This document shows, piece after piece, positions 52,475 to 61,925 of a stretch of DNA of 64,000 nt. How positions within the stretch are numbered: the first letter of the stretch is position 1; each line of letters begins with the position of its first letter. Source of the DNA: Kolteria novifilia. GTDB lineage: Bacteria; Planctomycetota; Planctomycetia; Kolteriales; Kolteriaceae. The translations under genes were made by a program, and so were the position numbers. Location: the NCBI GenBank assembly GCA_007748055.1, contig CP036279.1, positions 992,001 through 1,056,000 on the forward strand, written 5' to 3'. Under the pieces are notes generated by a model that ran no database searches, was not told where the DNA came from, and worked only from the letters and a program-made list of their open reading frames with translations.

Positions 52475-55000
52475 CTAGTGGTTGTACATGAATTCCTTGG
52501 TGTTGATGATCGCCCAAAGGAGTCCCTCGTAGGCCTTCTTCTTGTCCTTGCCAAAGGATTCGATGTGAGCCTTGGCGATCTCCATTTCCTCCGGCCGTGG
52601 TGGCCGACCGTAGGCTCGCAGGTAGAGTTCGCGGAGTTTCTCCTCGTCGGAGCGTTTGGCGTCCTTGGCGAGCCGTGCCGCCGTGCCGCTGTTGGAAGCG
52701 AGCTTGCCTTCCAAACCCGTCGACGTCAGCAGGAAGAGACTTTGACGAAGATCGCTCTCCTGGGACCGCTCGGACTCCGACGGCGAGCTGGCGTTCGGCC
52801 TTCCGAAGAGTTCCAGAAACTCGCTGCCGCCGGTGCTGCTGTCGGGAAGCTCGATGGCGCGAACGCTGCGCGGCATCCCCGAGAAGTTCGTCTTGTTCTC
52901 GGCGATCTGGTCGATGGCGTCGAGCAGCACCTCGGCATTCATCCGTCGCGGTTGGAAGCGGGAGAAGCTACTCGAGTCCTCCAAGTTGAACTCGTTCGGC
53001 TTCGCGCTGAGCTGGTAGGTCTTCGAACGGCAGATCTCGCGAATAAGAGCCTTCAGATCAAAACCGCTCTTCACGAAGTGCTCCCGCAGGGCTTCGAGCA
53101 GCTCGGGGTTCGAGGGAGGGTTCGTGTCGCGCAAGTCATCAATCGGATCGACAATCCCCATCCCGAAGAAGTGATTCCAGTAGCGATTGACGAGAACCGT
53201 CGCGAAGAAGGGATTCTCCGGATCGACCAACCACTCCGCCAAGAGTTCGCGCGGATCGTCGTCGGGAGCGATTTCGAGTGGAGATCCTCCCAAGACCGTC
53301 GGCTTGAGTACCTCACCCGTGTTCGGATGCTTGTACGTCGCCGTTCCTCGCTTGTGGTGAATACGGTTCTCGAAGAACTTGTCGCCGTGGATGTTCGGCT
53401 TACGACCGACGCGAGCGAAGAAGGCCGCCAGGCTGTAGTAGTCCTTCTGGCTCCAGCGTTCGAATGGGTGATGGTGGCAGCGGGCGCAGGTGATCCGTAC
53501 CCCCAGAAAGAGCTGGCAGAGGTTCTCGACCGAGTCCTCCGGCGTGATCACTTCCTGATACCACGTCGCCGGCGGGTTCTGCGTCACGTCGCCCGACGCG
53601 GTCACGATCTCGCGAACGAACTCGTCGTACGGCCGGTTGTTGCGAAACGATTCCACGACCCAGTGGTGGAAGGAGAAGCTTCCGCGTTTGCGTTCGCGAC
53701 CCTTCTGGTGATTCCGCAGGATCAGGGACCACTTGTTGGCGAAGTACTTCGCGTAGTCGTCGCCGGCAAGCAGTCGGTCAATGAGCCGATCGCGTTTGTC
53801 CTCGGATTTGTCGGCCTCGAACTGCTGAATTTCGGCGAGCGTCGGCAACCGACCAGCCAAGTCGATCGTGACCCGCCGCAGGAACTCTAAGTCGGTGCAG
53901 GGCGCCGATGGGGGCATCCCGAGGTACTTGAGGCGAGCGAAAACATGCTTGTCGATGAAGTTGCGCGGCTCGGGGAAGCCATCGCTGGCATATCCGAACG
54001 GGATCGTTCCCCGGAAGACGCCGACGTGCTCGCGTAGGCTCACGGTGACGGCGAAATCGCCGCGTAGATCGTGCGTGCTCACCACGCCCCGATGCGAAAC
54101 CTCCGCGAGGGTCTCGTCGTTGGAGTGGAACTTCGCGAGTCTGGTCATGTCCTCGACGTCGCCGTTGGCGAAGTGAGCAATGACGCGCAACTGTTGTGAC
54201 TGCTCGGGGTCCATGACGCGATCACGAGGGAGTACCTCGATACGAGTGATCTCGCCGTCGCTCGTCTCCCCGTAGGGAGCGCCACTTCCGATCCAGTCGA
54301 CGAGCAGGCCGTGGGCGTCGGAGTCGCGAGCGAAACGTTTGGCTCCGCCGTGCGAAATCGACGCGGTCGCCTTGAGCAAGATGAGGCTCTCTTCCGGAAC
54401 GTAGCGGGAGATGCGCCGGCCGCCAAGCTCCTTGACCAACGCGCGGTAGTCGGCCTGGGGATCGAATCCGAAGAGTGACAGCTTAAAGCCGTTTTGTCCT
54501 CGCGGCGTTCCATGACAACTCGTGCAGCCATACTTGTCGAGAATCGGCATGATCCGTCGATGGAAGCTCGGCGGCTCGTCGGCCTTGACGTCCGAAACCA
54601 CCAGTTTCGTCTGTGCCTCCACCCCGCTGGGCGTTCTTGCGACAACGGTCACCTCACCGTCGGACATCGGCCGAACGTAACCGGTCTTGTCGACCTCGAC
54701 GATCCCCTTGGGCTCGACGCGGTAGTCGAGGTCACGAGTCAAGTCGTAGGCCCGTCCCGAGGGATCGGATCCGGTGACGAGGAGCTGAATGCGACCATCG
54801 CGGCCAACGATGCGTCCATCCTTCAGATCGAACCGCATCGAGGAGACCGCGGGAACCGTGGCGACATCACCAGGCGCCGAGCGACTTGTGCCGGGTAGAA
54901 CGAGCGCGACGAACATGCCCAGCCACGGCAACAGCGACATGCGCAGCCGAACGATCGGCCGCGAACACTGCAACGCCGAGGTCATCTTCGCTAATCGCAT
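52475..55000 (-). CDS. DUF1549/DUF1553 (PSCyt2/PSD1) cytochrome-like protein, module A
   Basis: An 841-residue protein. Signal peptide about 20-42; a BIG2-like domain (about 50-125); heme region KYGCTSCHGTPRGQNGFKLS with a normal CxxCH; a second Ig-like part; DUF1549 (about 345-535, ending CARCHHHPFERWSQKDYY); DUF1553 (about 575-838, ending KEFMYNH). Compared with the module B paralogue, the BIG2-like domain lies before the heme motif rather than only after it. It sits 112 bases downstream of the DUF1501 gene, the usual pair. Confidence 0.9.
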   Translation of the reverse strand: MRLAKMTSALQCSRPIVRLRMSLLPWLGMFVALVLPGTSRSAPGDVATVPAVSSMRFDLKDGRIVGRDGRIQLLVTGSDPSGRAYDLTRDLDYRVEPKGIVEVDKTGYVRPMSDGEVTVVARTPSGVEAQTKLVVSDVKADEPPSFHRRIMPILDKYGCTSCHGTPRGQNGFKLSLFGFDPQADYRALVKELGGRRISRYVPEESLILLKATASISHGGAKRFARDSDAHGLLVDWIGSGAPYGETSDGEITRIEVLPRDRVMDPEQSQQLRVIAHFANGDVEDMTRLAKFHSNDETLAEVSHRGVVSTHDLRGDFAVTVSLREHVGVFRGTIPFGYASDGFPEPRNFIDKHVFARLKYLGMPPSAPCTDLEFLRRVTIDLAGRLPTLAEIQQFEADKSEDKRDRLIDRLLAGDDYAKYFANKWSLILRNHQKGRERKRGSFSFHHWVVESFRNNRPYDEFVREIVTASGDVTQNPPATWYQEVITPEDSVENLCQLFLGVRITCARCHHHPFERWSQKDYYSLAAFFARVGRKPNIHGDKFFENRIHHKRGTATYKHPNTGEVLKPTVLGGSPLEIAPDDDPRELLAEWLVDPENPFFATVLVNRYWNHFFGMGIVDPIDDLRDTNPPSNPELLEALREHFVKSGFDLKALIREICRSKTYQLSAKPNEFNLEDSSSFSRFQPRRMNAEVLLDAIDQIAENKTNFSGMPRSVRAIELPDSSTGGSEFLELFGRPNASSPSESERSQESDLRQSLFLLTSTGLEGKLASNSGTAARLAKDAKRSDEEKLRELYLRAYGRPPRPEEMEIAKAHIESFGKDKKKAYEGLLWAIINTKEFMYNH

Positions 55001-55111
55001 GGTCGATCAAACTCCGGAATAGAGGCGGGTCAAGCACCGGCGGGGAGGGAAGGCGTGAGGACGCCGCGCGGAGAGGTGTCCGCGCGGCCGTCACGAACCG
55101 GAGAAGCTGCC

Positions 55112-56455
55112 CTAGGCCAACTCGGCGATCGGCTCGCCGTTGGGAAGGATGCGAGTCGGCACGCCAGCCATGTTCTCGAAGTGCTGGTGCGTGTTGATGC
55201 CGAGGAACTTGTAGGTCGTCGCGAGCAGGTCGTTGGGCTCCATGCGGCGATCTTTCGGCTCTTCGGCCTTGTCGTTGGTCGAGCCGATCACCTGGCCCAT
55301 CCGCATGCCGCCACCCGACACGACGACCGACATCGCCCGCGCCCAGTGACCACGACCAACGCCTCGGTTGGTGTTGATTCGCGGGGTGCGACCGAATTCG
55401 CCGGCGAAGATCAGCATCACCTTCTTGTTGAGCCCGCGAGCGTAGATGTCGTTGACCAGCGCGGTGACGGCCTGATCGTAGACCGGCAATCGGAGCTTGA
55501 GCTCGTCGAAGACGTGCCAGTTGACCGCGTGGTCGTCCCAGTTGTGCGACTTGCCGAACGGCGAACGCTGCATCTGCATCGTGACGAAGCTGCAACCGGC
55601 TTCGACCAACCGCCGCGCCATCAGCGCCCGCTGTCCCCAGCGGTTGCGACCGTATTCGTCGCGAAGCCGATCGGGCTCCTTCGACAAGTCGAACGCCGCA
55701 CGAACCTTCTCGCTCGTCAAGAGGCTGAGGGCTTGCTCCTGGAACTCGTCCATCGCCGTCATCGAACCAGAGCGATCGAGTTCGCGGCGAAAGGTGTCGA
55801 GCCGCGAGAGGAGCGAGGCCTTCTGGAGCACGCCGGGACGGGCGGTGATGTTTTTCACCTGGAACTTCGGGTCGTTGGGATCGCCATCGACGACAAACGG
55901 GCTCGCCGCTTGTCCGAGGTAGGCTCCACCGCCGCCGTAGACCGCCTTGGTGCTCGAGATGTAGTTCGGAATACCCTTCTTAATGTCGGAACGGACCCGA
56001 GCGACCACCGAACCGATGGTCGGGTGCGAACCATTCTTGTCGTTGGGGCGCACCGGGACGTAGCCGGAAAGGAATCGCGTGGCTCCACCGGCGTGTTGAT
56101 TGTTGGAGTGAGCGATGGAACGGATGACCGCGAGCTTGTCGGCGATCTTGGCCTGGCGGGGCATGTGCTCGCAGATCTCGAGGCCTTCGACGTTCGTCTG
56201 GATCGGCTTGAAGGGACCGCGATAGTCTTCCGGGGCTTCCGGCTTCATGTCGTACATGTCGATGTGGCTTGGGCCACCCTGGAGCCAAACCAGAATCACC
56301 GAGGTGTCCGCGGCGGGCTCGCCGGAGACCGCACTGGCGACCGCGCGCTGCTGGTAAAGACTCGGCAACGTCAACCCGCCCAAGGCGAGCGAACCGAGCT
56401 GCACGAAACTACGACGAGAGACGGGACCGGGGCATGGAAGTTCTAGGCGGGACAT
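55112..56455 (-). CDS. DUF1501 protein (Tat-exported), module A
   Basis: A 447-residue protein. Tat motif VSRRSFVQLGSLALGGLTLP at about residues 12-31; core signatures VILVWLQGGPSHIDMYDMKP, MPRQAKIADKLAVIRSIAHS, WDDHAVNWHVFDELKLRLP and MLIFAGEFGRTPRINTNRG. ATG 56455 is chosen because the Tat motif follows directly; the frame is open upstream to 56608 without export character. It is divergent from the sulfatase at 56939. It heads module A. Confidence 0.9.
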   Translation of the reverse strand: MSRLELPCPGPVSRRSFVQLGSLALGGLTLPSLYQQRAVASAVSGEPAADTSVILVWLQGGPSHIDMYDMKPEAPEDYRGPFKPIQTNVEGLEICEHMPRQAKIADKLAVIRSIAHSNNQHAGGATRFLSGYVPVRPNDKNGSHPTIGSVVARVRSDIKKGIPNYISSTKAVYGGGGAYLGQAASPFVVDGDPNDPKFQVKNITARPGVLQKASLLSRLDTFRRELDRSGSMTAMDEFQEQALSLLTSEKVRAAFDLSKEPDRLRDEYGRNRWGQRALMARRLVEAGCSFVTMQMQRSPFGKSHNWDDHAVNWHVFDELKLRLPVYDQAVTALVNDIYARGLNKKVMLIFAGEFGRTPRINTNRGVGRGHWARAMSVVVSGGGMRMGQVIGSTNDKAEEPKDRRMEPNDLLATTYKFLGINTHQHFENMAGVPTRILPNGEPIAELA

Positions 56456-56938
56456 CGTCTTGGCTCCTAGCGGGGCATCGACCGGTGGGAGTATCGTGGG
56501 AAACCAGGTGAGACCGAGAAGTTTCCCGACAACGCACTCTCTGAAAAATACGGGACGTTCCGTTCGAATGCAACTCTTTTTGTCCATCCCGAGCAAAGCA
56601 GCTAACACGAGACATCACCGACGTCTCAAAATCCTCCCTCCAGGCACGATTCGTAGGCGTTTTTCCTGCGAGAACGACCCGTCGCGACAAAGTGACGGAG
56701 GGCGGAATTTCGGGTGGTGGGCAAAAAATCTTACCCCAATGGTCGATGGCGGTGTGCAATTCCAACCGTTATGATCGGTTGGTTAACTCGACTCACTTCA
56801 GTCACTTTGCGTTTCTCTCGTCCGGAGGAGTGACTCTGCGCGCTCAACCAACGCGAACAACCGGTACCGGTTGAGGTAGGGAGCTGCGGCGAGGGACGGG
56901 ACAACGATCAACCAAGACTCCTCGAGAGCGATACCCTC
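56456..56938. other. Divergent intergenic region (483 bp)
   Basis: No gene is supported. This region must hold the promoters for module A (minus) and the sulfatase (plus). It has AT-richer pockets around 56520-56620 and 56700-56800. ACCGGTACCGGT at 56861-56872 is a short palindrome near the sulfatase start. Confidence 0.45.
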
Positions 56939-58807
56939 ATGAATTCACCCCTGCTTCTCCTTCTGGGGTTCACGGCCCCGATGCTCGCTTCCCCCGACGA
57001 TGCCACGGCTGCCGACAAGCCGAATATCGTCTGGTTGACCACCGAGGACAACTCCGCGAACTGGTACCGACTTTACGATAAGAACGGCGCCCCGACCCCA
57101 AACATCGAACGGCTCGCCGAACATGGACTGGTCTTCAACAACGCCTACTCTTGTGCCCCGGTTTGCTCCACCGCAAGAAGCACGATCATCTCCGGTTGCT
57201 ACGGACCGCGACTCGGCGCCCAATACCACCGCCGGGAACTCCCGGTCGCGATGCCCGGCGGCGTCAACCCCTTCCCCTGGTATCTCCGACAAGCGGGCTA
57301 TTACACCACCAACAATAGCAAGACCGACTACAACTTTCGCAAGGAGGACATGAAAGACGCGTGGGACGAGTCCTCACGGAAAGCGACCTACCGCAACCGC
57401 GAGCCGGGCCAACCCTTCTTCCACGTTCAGAACTACACCCAGACCCACGAAGGCCAACTCTTCGGCGATCTCCCCAAAGGCGTCGACAAGATCGTCGATC
57501 CGTCCGACGTCGAGGTCTTTCCCTACCATCCCGACACGCCGCTCTTCCGCGAGAAGTACGCCCAGTACCTGACGAGGCAGCACGACGTCGACAGCCAGCT
57601 AGGCAAGATGATCGACCAGCTCGAAGCTGACGGTCTTCTCAATGATACCTTCATCTTCCACTACGGCGACCACGGCGGCGTGTTGCCAGGCAGCAAGGGC
57701 TACGCTCGCAACGATGGCTTGCAGGTCGCAATGGTCGTCTATGTCCCTAGGAACTGGAAACACCTCGCTCCCGCCGAACCAGGTTCGCGGGTTGACGGCT
57801 TCGTCGAATTCGTCGACCTTTCCGCGACCGCCTTGAATCTGGCAGGCATCGACATCCCCGAGGGTATCGATGGGCGCCCCTTCCTTGGTGAGGACATCTC
57901 CCTCGAGGAGCTCAACGAGCGAGATACCGCGTTTGGTTACGCGGAGCGATTCGACGAGAAGTACGACATGGTCCGTTTTCTTCGCAAGGGGAAGTACACC
58001 TACCAGCGCAACTATCAGCCCTTCAACTTCGACGGACTCTTCAACGAATATCGCTACAAGCAGCCGGCCTATCGCGAGTGGCGCGATCTCCATAAGGAAG
58101 GGAAACTCAACGAAGCCCAAGCGGCTTTCTTTGAACCCCGTCCGGCCGAATGCCTCTACGACCTGGAACGGGATCCTCACGAGGTCAACAATCTCGCTGA
58201 CGATCCGAAGTATGCCGATATCCTCGCCGACATGCGAACATCCCTCGAGAAGCGGCTTAAAGGGATGCCCGATCTCGGGTTCATCCCCGAACCGGTCTTC
58301 GTTTCCGCGAGTGGCGGTGAGGGCGAGGCGTTCGGTCGGGACAACAAGGAGCGAATCGCCGAGCTAATCGACATCGCCGACCTCGAGCTTGTTCCCTTCG
58401 ACGAAGCCCAGAGCCAGATCGCGCAAGCCCTCCAGTCCAAGGACCCGCTCAAACGTTACTGGGGCCTGATTGTCTGTAGCGCCTTTGGCGACAAGGCCGC
58501 CCGCTTCGTTCCCGAGGCGACGAAGCTCGCCGCGTCGGATGAGAACCTCCTGGTTCGCGCGCGAGCAGCGGAGTTCCTCGGCCTCTCCGGCACCGGCGAC
58601 CCCGTTCCCGTCCTGGTCGATGTGCTGCGAACGTCGACCGATCCGATCGAAGCGAACCTGATCCTCAACACCGTCGTGCTCTTACGCGACGGAGAGCCGG
58701 GCATCCCGTTCGATTTCTCGAAGGTCGAGGGAGCCCCGTGGTTTCAGAGGAAGAAGGGGATCGGCAATTTCGTCCAACGCCGCATCGCCCAATTCCGCGG
58801 AGAGTAA
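56939..58807 (+). CDS. Sulfatase (S1 family, CSTAR active-site variant) with HEAT-like C-terminus
   Basis: A 622-residue protein with signal peptide (about 1-25, LLLLLGFTAPMLASPDD). The sulfatase core starts KPNIVWLTTEDNSANW and has the formylglycine site in CAPVCSTARSTIISGCYG (C-S-T-A-R near residue 76); the usual consensus is C-x-P/A-x-R. Metal-site segments are DHGGVLPGSKGY and the N-terminal EDN. From about 500 the sequence is helical and HEAT-like (LARAAEFLGLSGTGDPVPVL-type repeats). It probably cleaves sulfate esters of a polysaccharide outside the cytoplasm after maturation by a formylglycine-generating enzyme not in this window. Confidence 0.88.
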   Translation: MNSPLLLLLGFTAPMLASPDDATAADKPNIVWLTTEDNSANWYRLYDKNGAPTPNIERLAEHGLVFNNAYSCAPVCSTARSTIISGCYGPRLGAQYHRRELPVAMPGGVNPFPWYLRQAGYYTTNNSKTDYNFRKEDMKDAWDESSRKATYRNREPGQPFFHVQNYTQTHEGQLFGDLPKGVDKIVDPSDVEVFPYHPDTPLFREKYAQYLTRQHDVDSQLGKMIDQLEADGLLNDTFIFHYGDHGGVLPGSKGYARNDGLQVAMVVYVPRNWKHLAPAEPGSRVDGFVEFVDLSATALNLAGIDIPEGIDGRPFLGEDISLEELNERDTAFGYAERFDEKYDMVRFLRKGKYTYQRNYQPFNFDGLFNEYRYKQPAYREWRDLHKEGKLNEAQAAFFEPRPAECLYDLERDPHEVNNLADDPKYADILADMRTSLEKRLKGMPDLGFIPEPVFVSASGGEGEAFGRDNKERIAELIDIADLELVPFDEAQSQIAQALQSKDPLKRYWGLIVCSAFGDKAARFVPEATKLAASDENLLVRARAAEFLGLSGTGDPVPVLVDVLRTSTDPIEANLILNTVVLLRDGEPGIPFDFSKVEGAPWFQRKKGIGNFVQRRIAQFRGE

Positions 58808-58831
58808 CAGACCGTTGGTCTATTCGGTGCC
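58805..58831. repeat. Degenerate left end of the MITE-like repeat
   Basis: Over 27 bases it matches the left end of the 5192-5358 element at 23 positions (TAACAGACCGTTGGTCTATT versus TAGCAGCCCGTTGATCTATT and onward). No right end is seen downstream. Starts inside the sulfatase stop codon. Confidence 0.4.
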
Positions 58832-59004
58832 TCGGACCGACGATCAATTCTTGAGACGAAGCCCAGAAGCGACCCTCACCCCGGGCCGGGGAGAATCGAT
58901 CGCTCTATAATCGAGCGGGTTGAGGGACGACCGGCGGCGAAGGCGATTGTGAGTGCGACCCACGCCTTAGGAAGCCCCTCCCCAATAGGAAGGTTTCTCA
59001 TCAG

Positions 59005-60243
59005 ATGGCGTTTCTACTACTCCTTTCCAGCATGCTCGGCGCGGATGCGTCGGCGAACTGGCCAGCGTTTCGTGGTGACGGGACGAGCCGGACCGCGGTC
59101 GCGGCCCTTCCCCTGACTTGGTCCGAAAACGAGAACCTCGCGTGGAACACGGAGCTACCCGGCTACGGGCAGTCGAGTCCGGTCGTCTGGGGCAATCGCG
59201 CGTTCGTCACCTCGGTCTCGGGCCCGGACAAGGACGTACTGCACCTGACCGGCGTCGACGTAAACTCAGGAAAGATCCTGTGGACCAAGGAGTTTCCCGG
59301 CACGCTGAAGATTAAATCGAGCGACTACGTCAGCCGGGCCGCCCCAACGCCCGTCGTCGACGCGCATCACGTCTACGCCCTGTGGGGAAGCGGCGACTTG
59401 ATCGCCGTCGATCACGAAGGCAACGAAGTTTGGAAGCGATCCTTCCCGAAGGAGTATGGTGACTTCCAGGGCAATCACGGCATCGGCGCCTCGCTCGCGC
59501 TGTCGTCGACGGGGGTGGTCCTTCTCATTGACCACTCGGGGCCCTCTTACTTGATGACCGCCGACCCGAAGACCGGGGAAACGATCTGGAAGTCCGATCG
59601 CCCCTCGAAGGTCTCTTGGTCCTCTCCCTCGATCGCCAAGCAGAAGGACGGCACCGAGATCGTCCTGGTCAGCTCCAACGGCACCGTCGAAGCCTACAAG
59701 GCCAGCGACGGATCGGCTCTCTGGAACCTCGGCGGGCTCGACGGCAACACCGTTCCTTCCGCATCGATCTCGGCGGACAAGGAACTCGTCGTCGTTGGCT
59801 CGAAGAACGCCGACTCGAACCTCGCGCTGCGTCTCGGCGGGACCGGCGACGTCACCGACTCTCACGTCGTATGGCGGAGCGAGCAGGCTTCGTCCTCGTT
59901 CGGGTCGCCCCTCGTCCATGACGACGCGGTCTATCTCGTGAATCGATCAGGAGTTGGGTTCTGCCTCGATCTCGCGACCGGCAAGGAACGCTGGCACCAG
60001 CGACTCGGAGAGTCATGCTGGGCCTCCCCCATCGGGGCAGGCGATCGCGTCTACTTCTTCACGAAGAACGGCAAGACGCTCGTTGCCGCGACCGGCCCGG
60101 AGTGGAAGCAGCTCGCCGAGAACGACCTGCCCACGGAGGATCGTGTCTACGGGGTCGCGGTCGTCCCTGGCGGCTTCCTCGTCCGAACCGGATCGGCCCT
60201 GACTCGTGTCGGTACGCTGGCGGGCAAGAGCGCCGCGAAATAG
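59005..60243 (+). CDS. PQQ-type beta-propeller protein, exported
   Basis: A 412-residue protein. Signal peptide about 1-17 (MAFLLLLSSMLGADASA), then WPAFRGDGTSRT, the usual start of planctomycete PQQ-like propellers. Repeated blades of the type DVNSGKILWTKEFPG, DPKTGETIWKSDRPSK, DLATGKERWHQRLGE follow through the whole protein. No dehydrogenase cofactor residues are recognised, so it is more likely a binding or scaffold propeller than an enzyme. It stands alone on the plus strand between a sulfatase and a signalling phosphatase. Confidence 0.88.
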   Translation: MAFLLLLSSMLGADASANWPAFRGDGTSRTAVAALPLTWSENENLAWNTELPGYGQSSPVVWGNRAFVTSVSGPDKDVLHLTGVDVNSGKILWTKEFPGTLKIKSSDYVSRAAPTPVVDAHHVYALWGSGDLIAVDHEGNEVWKRSFPKEYGDFQGNHGIGASLALSSTGVVLLIDHSGPSYLMTADPKTGETIWKSDRPSKVSWSSPSIAKQKDGTEIVLVSSNGTVEAYKASDGSALWNLGGLDGNTVPSASISADKELVVVGSKNADSNLALRLGGTGDVTDSHVVWRSEQASSSFGSPLVHDDAVYLVNRSGVGFCLDLATGKERWHQRLGESCWASPIGAGDRVYFFTKNGKTLVAATGPEWKQLAENDLPTEDRVYGVAVVPGGFLVRTGSALTRVGTLAGKSAAK

Positions 60244-60596
60244 GCCGAGTTCAGACGCAAGCCGCGAAATGGTCGGCGCATGATGCCCATGGACCTTCTG
60301 GTTGCCAAGCGGCCGACGGCGACATAACCGATGTTTTGGTAATAAGTTATGGCGCCTAGGCGGCCGCGAGAGAGGATCAGGTTGAGAAAACGGGGACGCC
60401 CCACTCAGGAGGGCTTTCGGGAATTACCTGAATGCCTATTCTAAAAGCTGGCCAACAACACGCACCATCGGGCAGCGAGCTGCGTAGGAGTCTCAACACC
60501 CGACGGGGGGGAGACCGGTGCGGTCGGCCACGAAGGATCGTCGCCGTAAACCCATATGGCCGTTGACGATCCGGCCAGAAACGAAGGACTGAGTCC
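60244..60596. other. 353 bp intergenic, no gene seen
   Basis: No coding frame is supported. The AT-richer segment GATGTTTTGGTAATAAGTTA near 60330 may contain promoter elements for the downstream phosphatase, but no clear consensus is seen. Confidence 0.4.
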
Positions 60597-61919
60597 ATGG
60601 GCATGGCGAATCTCGAGCCCGATGCGATCGATCGACGCGACGGCGTCCCCCAGGGCAACTGGCAAGATCGCGTCAACAAAATCTACGAGACGATGCGCGA
60701 GATGAGTCTGCACACCGATCCGCAGGAGATGGTGCGCAACTACGGTCGCCGGATGAGCGAGTTCTTTCCCATCGACGCTCGGGTGAGCTTGAGTCGCCGG
60801 GGGCTCGAAGGCAAACAGTACCGCATCACGCGCTTCACGGGCTGGAAAGAAGATATCAACCCCTGGGAAGAGAAGGATCGGCTCCCGATTCTCGAGGGAG
60901 GCGTTCTCGGAGCGTTGATTTTCGGCGATCGTCCCATCATTCTCGACGATTTTACCGTCGATCCCGACGATCCTGGGGCGGAATACCTCGCGGGAAACCG
61001 CTCCTTGATGGCGATTCCGATGCTCGACAAGGGGGTCGCCGTCAACATGGTCGTCCTCATGCGCAAGGAGCCGTTCGCCTTCGATCGGGAACGATTCGCG
61101 GAGAACGTCTGGCTGGCGAACCTCTTCGGTCGCGCGACGCAGAACCTCGTCCTCTCGGGGGAAGTGAAGCGGGCCTATGAAGATCTCGATCGAGAATTGC
61201 GGCTGGTGGCGAGCATCCAACGCGGGCTGCTGCCGACGGCGATGCCCGAGATCAGCTCCCTCAAACTTGCCGCTCACTACGAAACCTCGCAGCGAGCCGG
61301 CGGCGACTACTACGACTTCTTTCCCCTTCCCGACGGCAAGTGGGGAATCCTCATCGCGGACGTCAGCGGCCACGGCACGCCGGCGGCGGTCGTGATGGCG
61401 ATCACCCACAGTATCGCGCACCTCTACCCCGGCACCTCCTCGGCCCCGAGCGAGATGCTGACGTTCGTCAATCAACATCTCTCCAAGAGATACACCGGAC
61501 AGATTGACTCGTTCGTCACCGCGTTCTACGGGGTGTACGATCCTGAGAGCCGGGAGCTGACCTACTCGATCGCCGGGCACAATCCGCCTCGCATGACGCG
61601 CTGCGGAGCGACCAACGTCCGGGCGATCGATGGCGAAGCGGGGCTCCCGCTGGGGATTTCCAGTGAGGAGGTCTACCCCGATCACGTGCGGCGCCTACGG
61701 CCGGGCGATCGGGTCATCTTCTACACCGACGGGATCGTCGATGCCCAGAACCGTCGCGGGGATCTCTTCGGCCTGACCGGCCTCGATCGCGTGCTTCAGT
61801 GCACCTGCGACTGTAACGCCGACGAGGTGATCCAAGCGATTCTCGGTGAAGTCGCCAAGTTCTCCGGCGGGCAACTGGCGACCGACGACCGCACCCTGGT
61901 CGTCGCGACGGTGAGATGA
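60597..61919 (+). CDS. GAF domain plus SpoIIE/PP2C-type Ser phosphatase
   Basis: A 440-residue soluble protein. Residues 25-190 form a GAF domain (IYETMREMSLHTDPQEMVRN, later SLMAIPMLDKGVAVNMVVLM). A linker helix DLDRELRLVASIQRGLLPTA leads to the PP2C_SIG domain (about 225-438) with metal-binding Asp in SQRAGGDYYDFFPLPDGKWG, ADVSGHGTPAAVVMA and FYTDGIVDAQNRRGDLFG. Such RsbU-like phosphatases dephosphorylate anti-sigma-factor antagonists. AAGGACTGAGTCC precedes the ATG. No partner-switching genes are adjacent. Confidence 0.9.
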   Translation: MGMANLEPDAIDRRDGVPQGNWQDRVNKIYETMREMSLHTDPQEMVRNYGRRMSEFFPIDARVSLSRRGLEGKQYRITRFTGWKEDINPWEEKDRLPILEGGVLGALIFGDRPIILDDFTVDPDDPGAEYLAGNRSLMAIPMLDKGVAVNMVVLMRKEPFAFDRERFAENVWLANLFGRATQNLVLSGEVKRAYEDLDRELRLVASIQRGLLPTAMPEISSLKLAAHYETSQRAGGDYYDFFPLPDGKWGILIADVSGHGTPAAVVMAITHSIAHLYPGTSSAPSEMLTFVNQHLSKRYTGQIDSFVTAFYGVYDPESRELTYSIAGHNPPRMTRCGATNVRAIDGEAGLPLGISSEEVYPDHVRRLRPGDRVIFYTDGIVDAQNRRGDLFGLTGLDRVLQCTCDCNADEVIQAILGEVAKFSGGQLATDDRTLVVATVR

Positions 61920-61925
61920 ACGCCC

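Noticed and set aside
52367-53890. A 507-codon plus-strand frame.
   Set aside because: Antisense to the DUF1549/1553 gene; no domain and no ribosome binding site.
55055-56446. A 463-codon plus-strand frame.
   Set aside because: Antisense to the DUF1501 gene; no recognisable domain.
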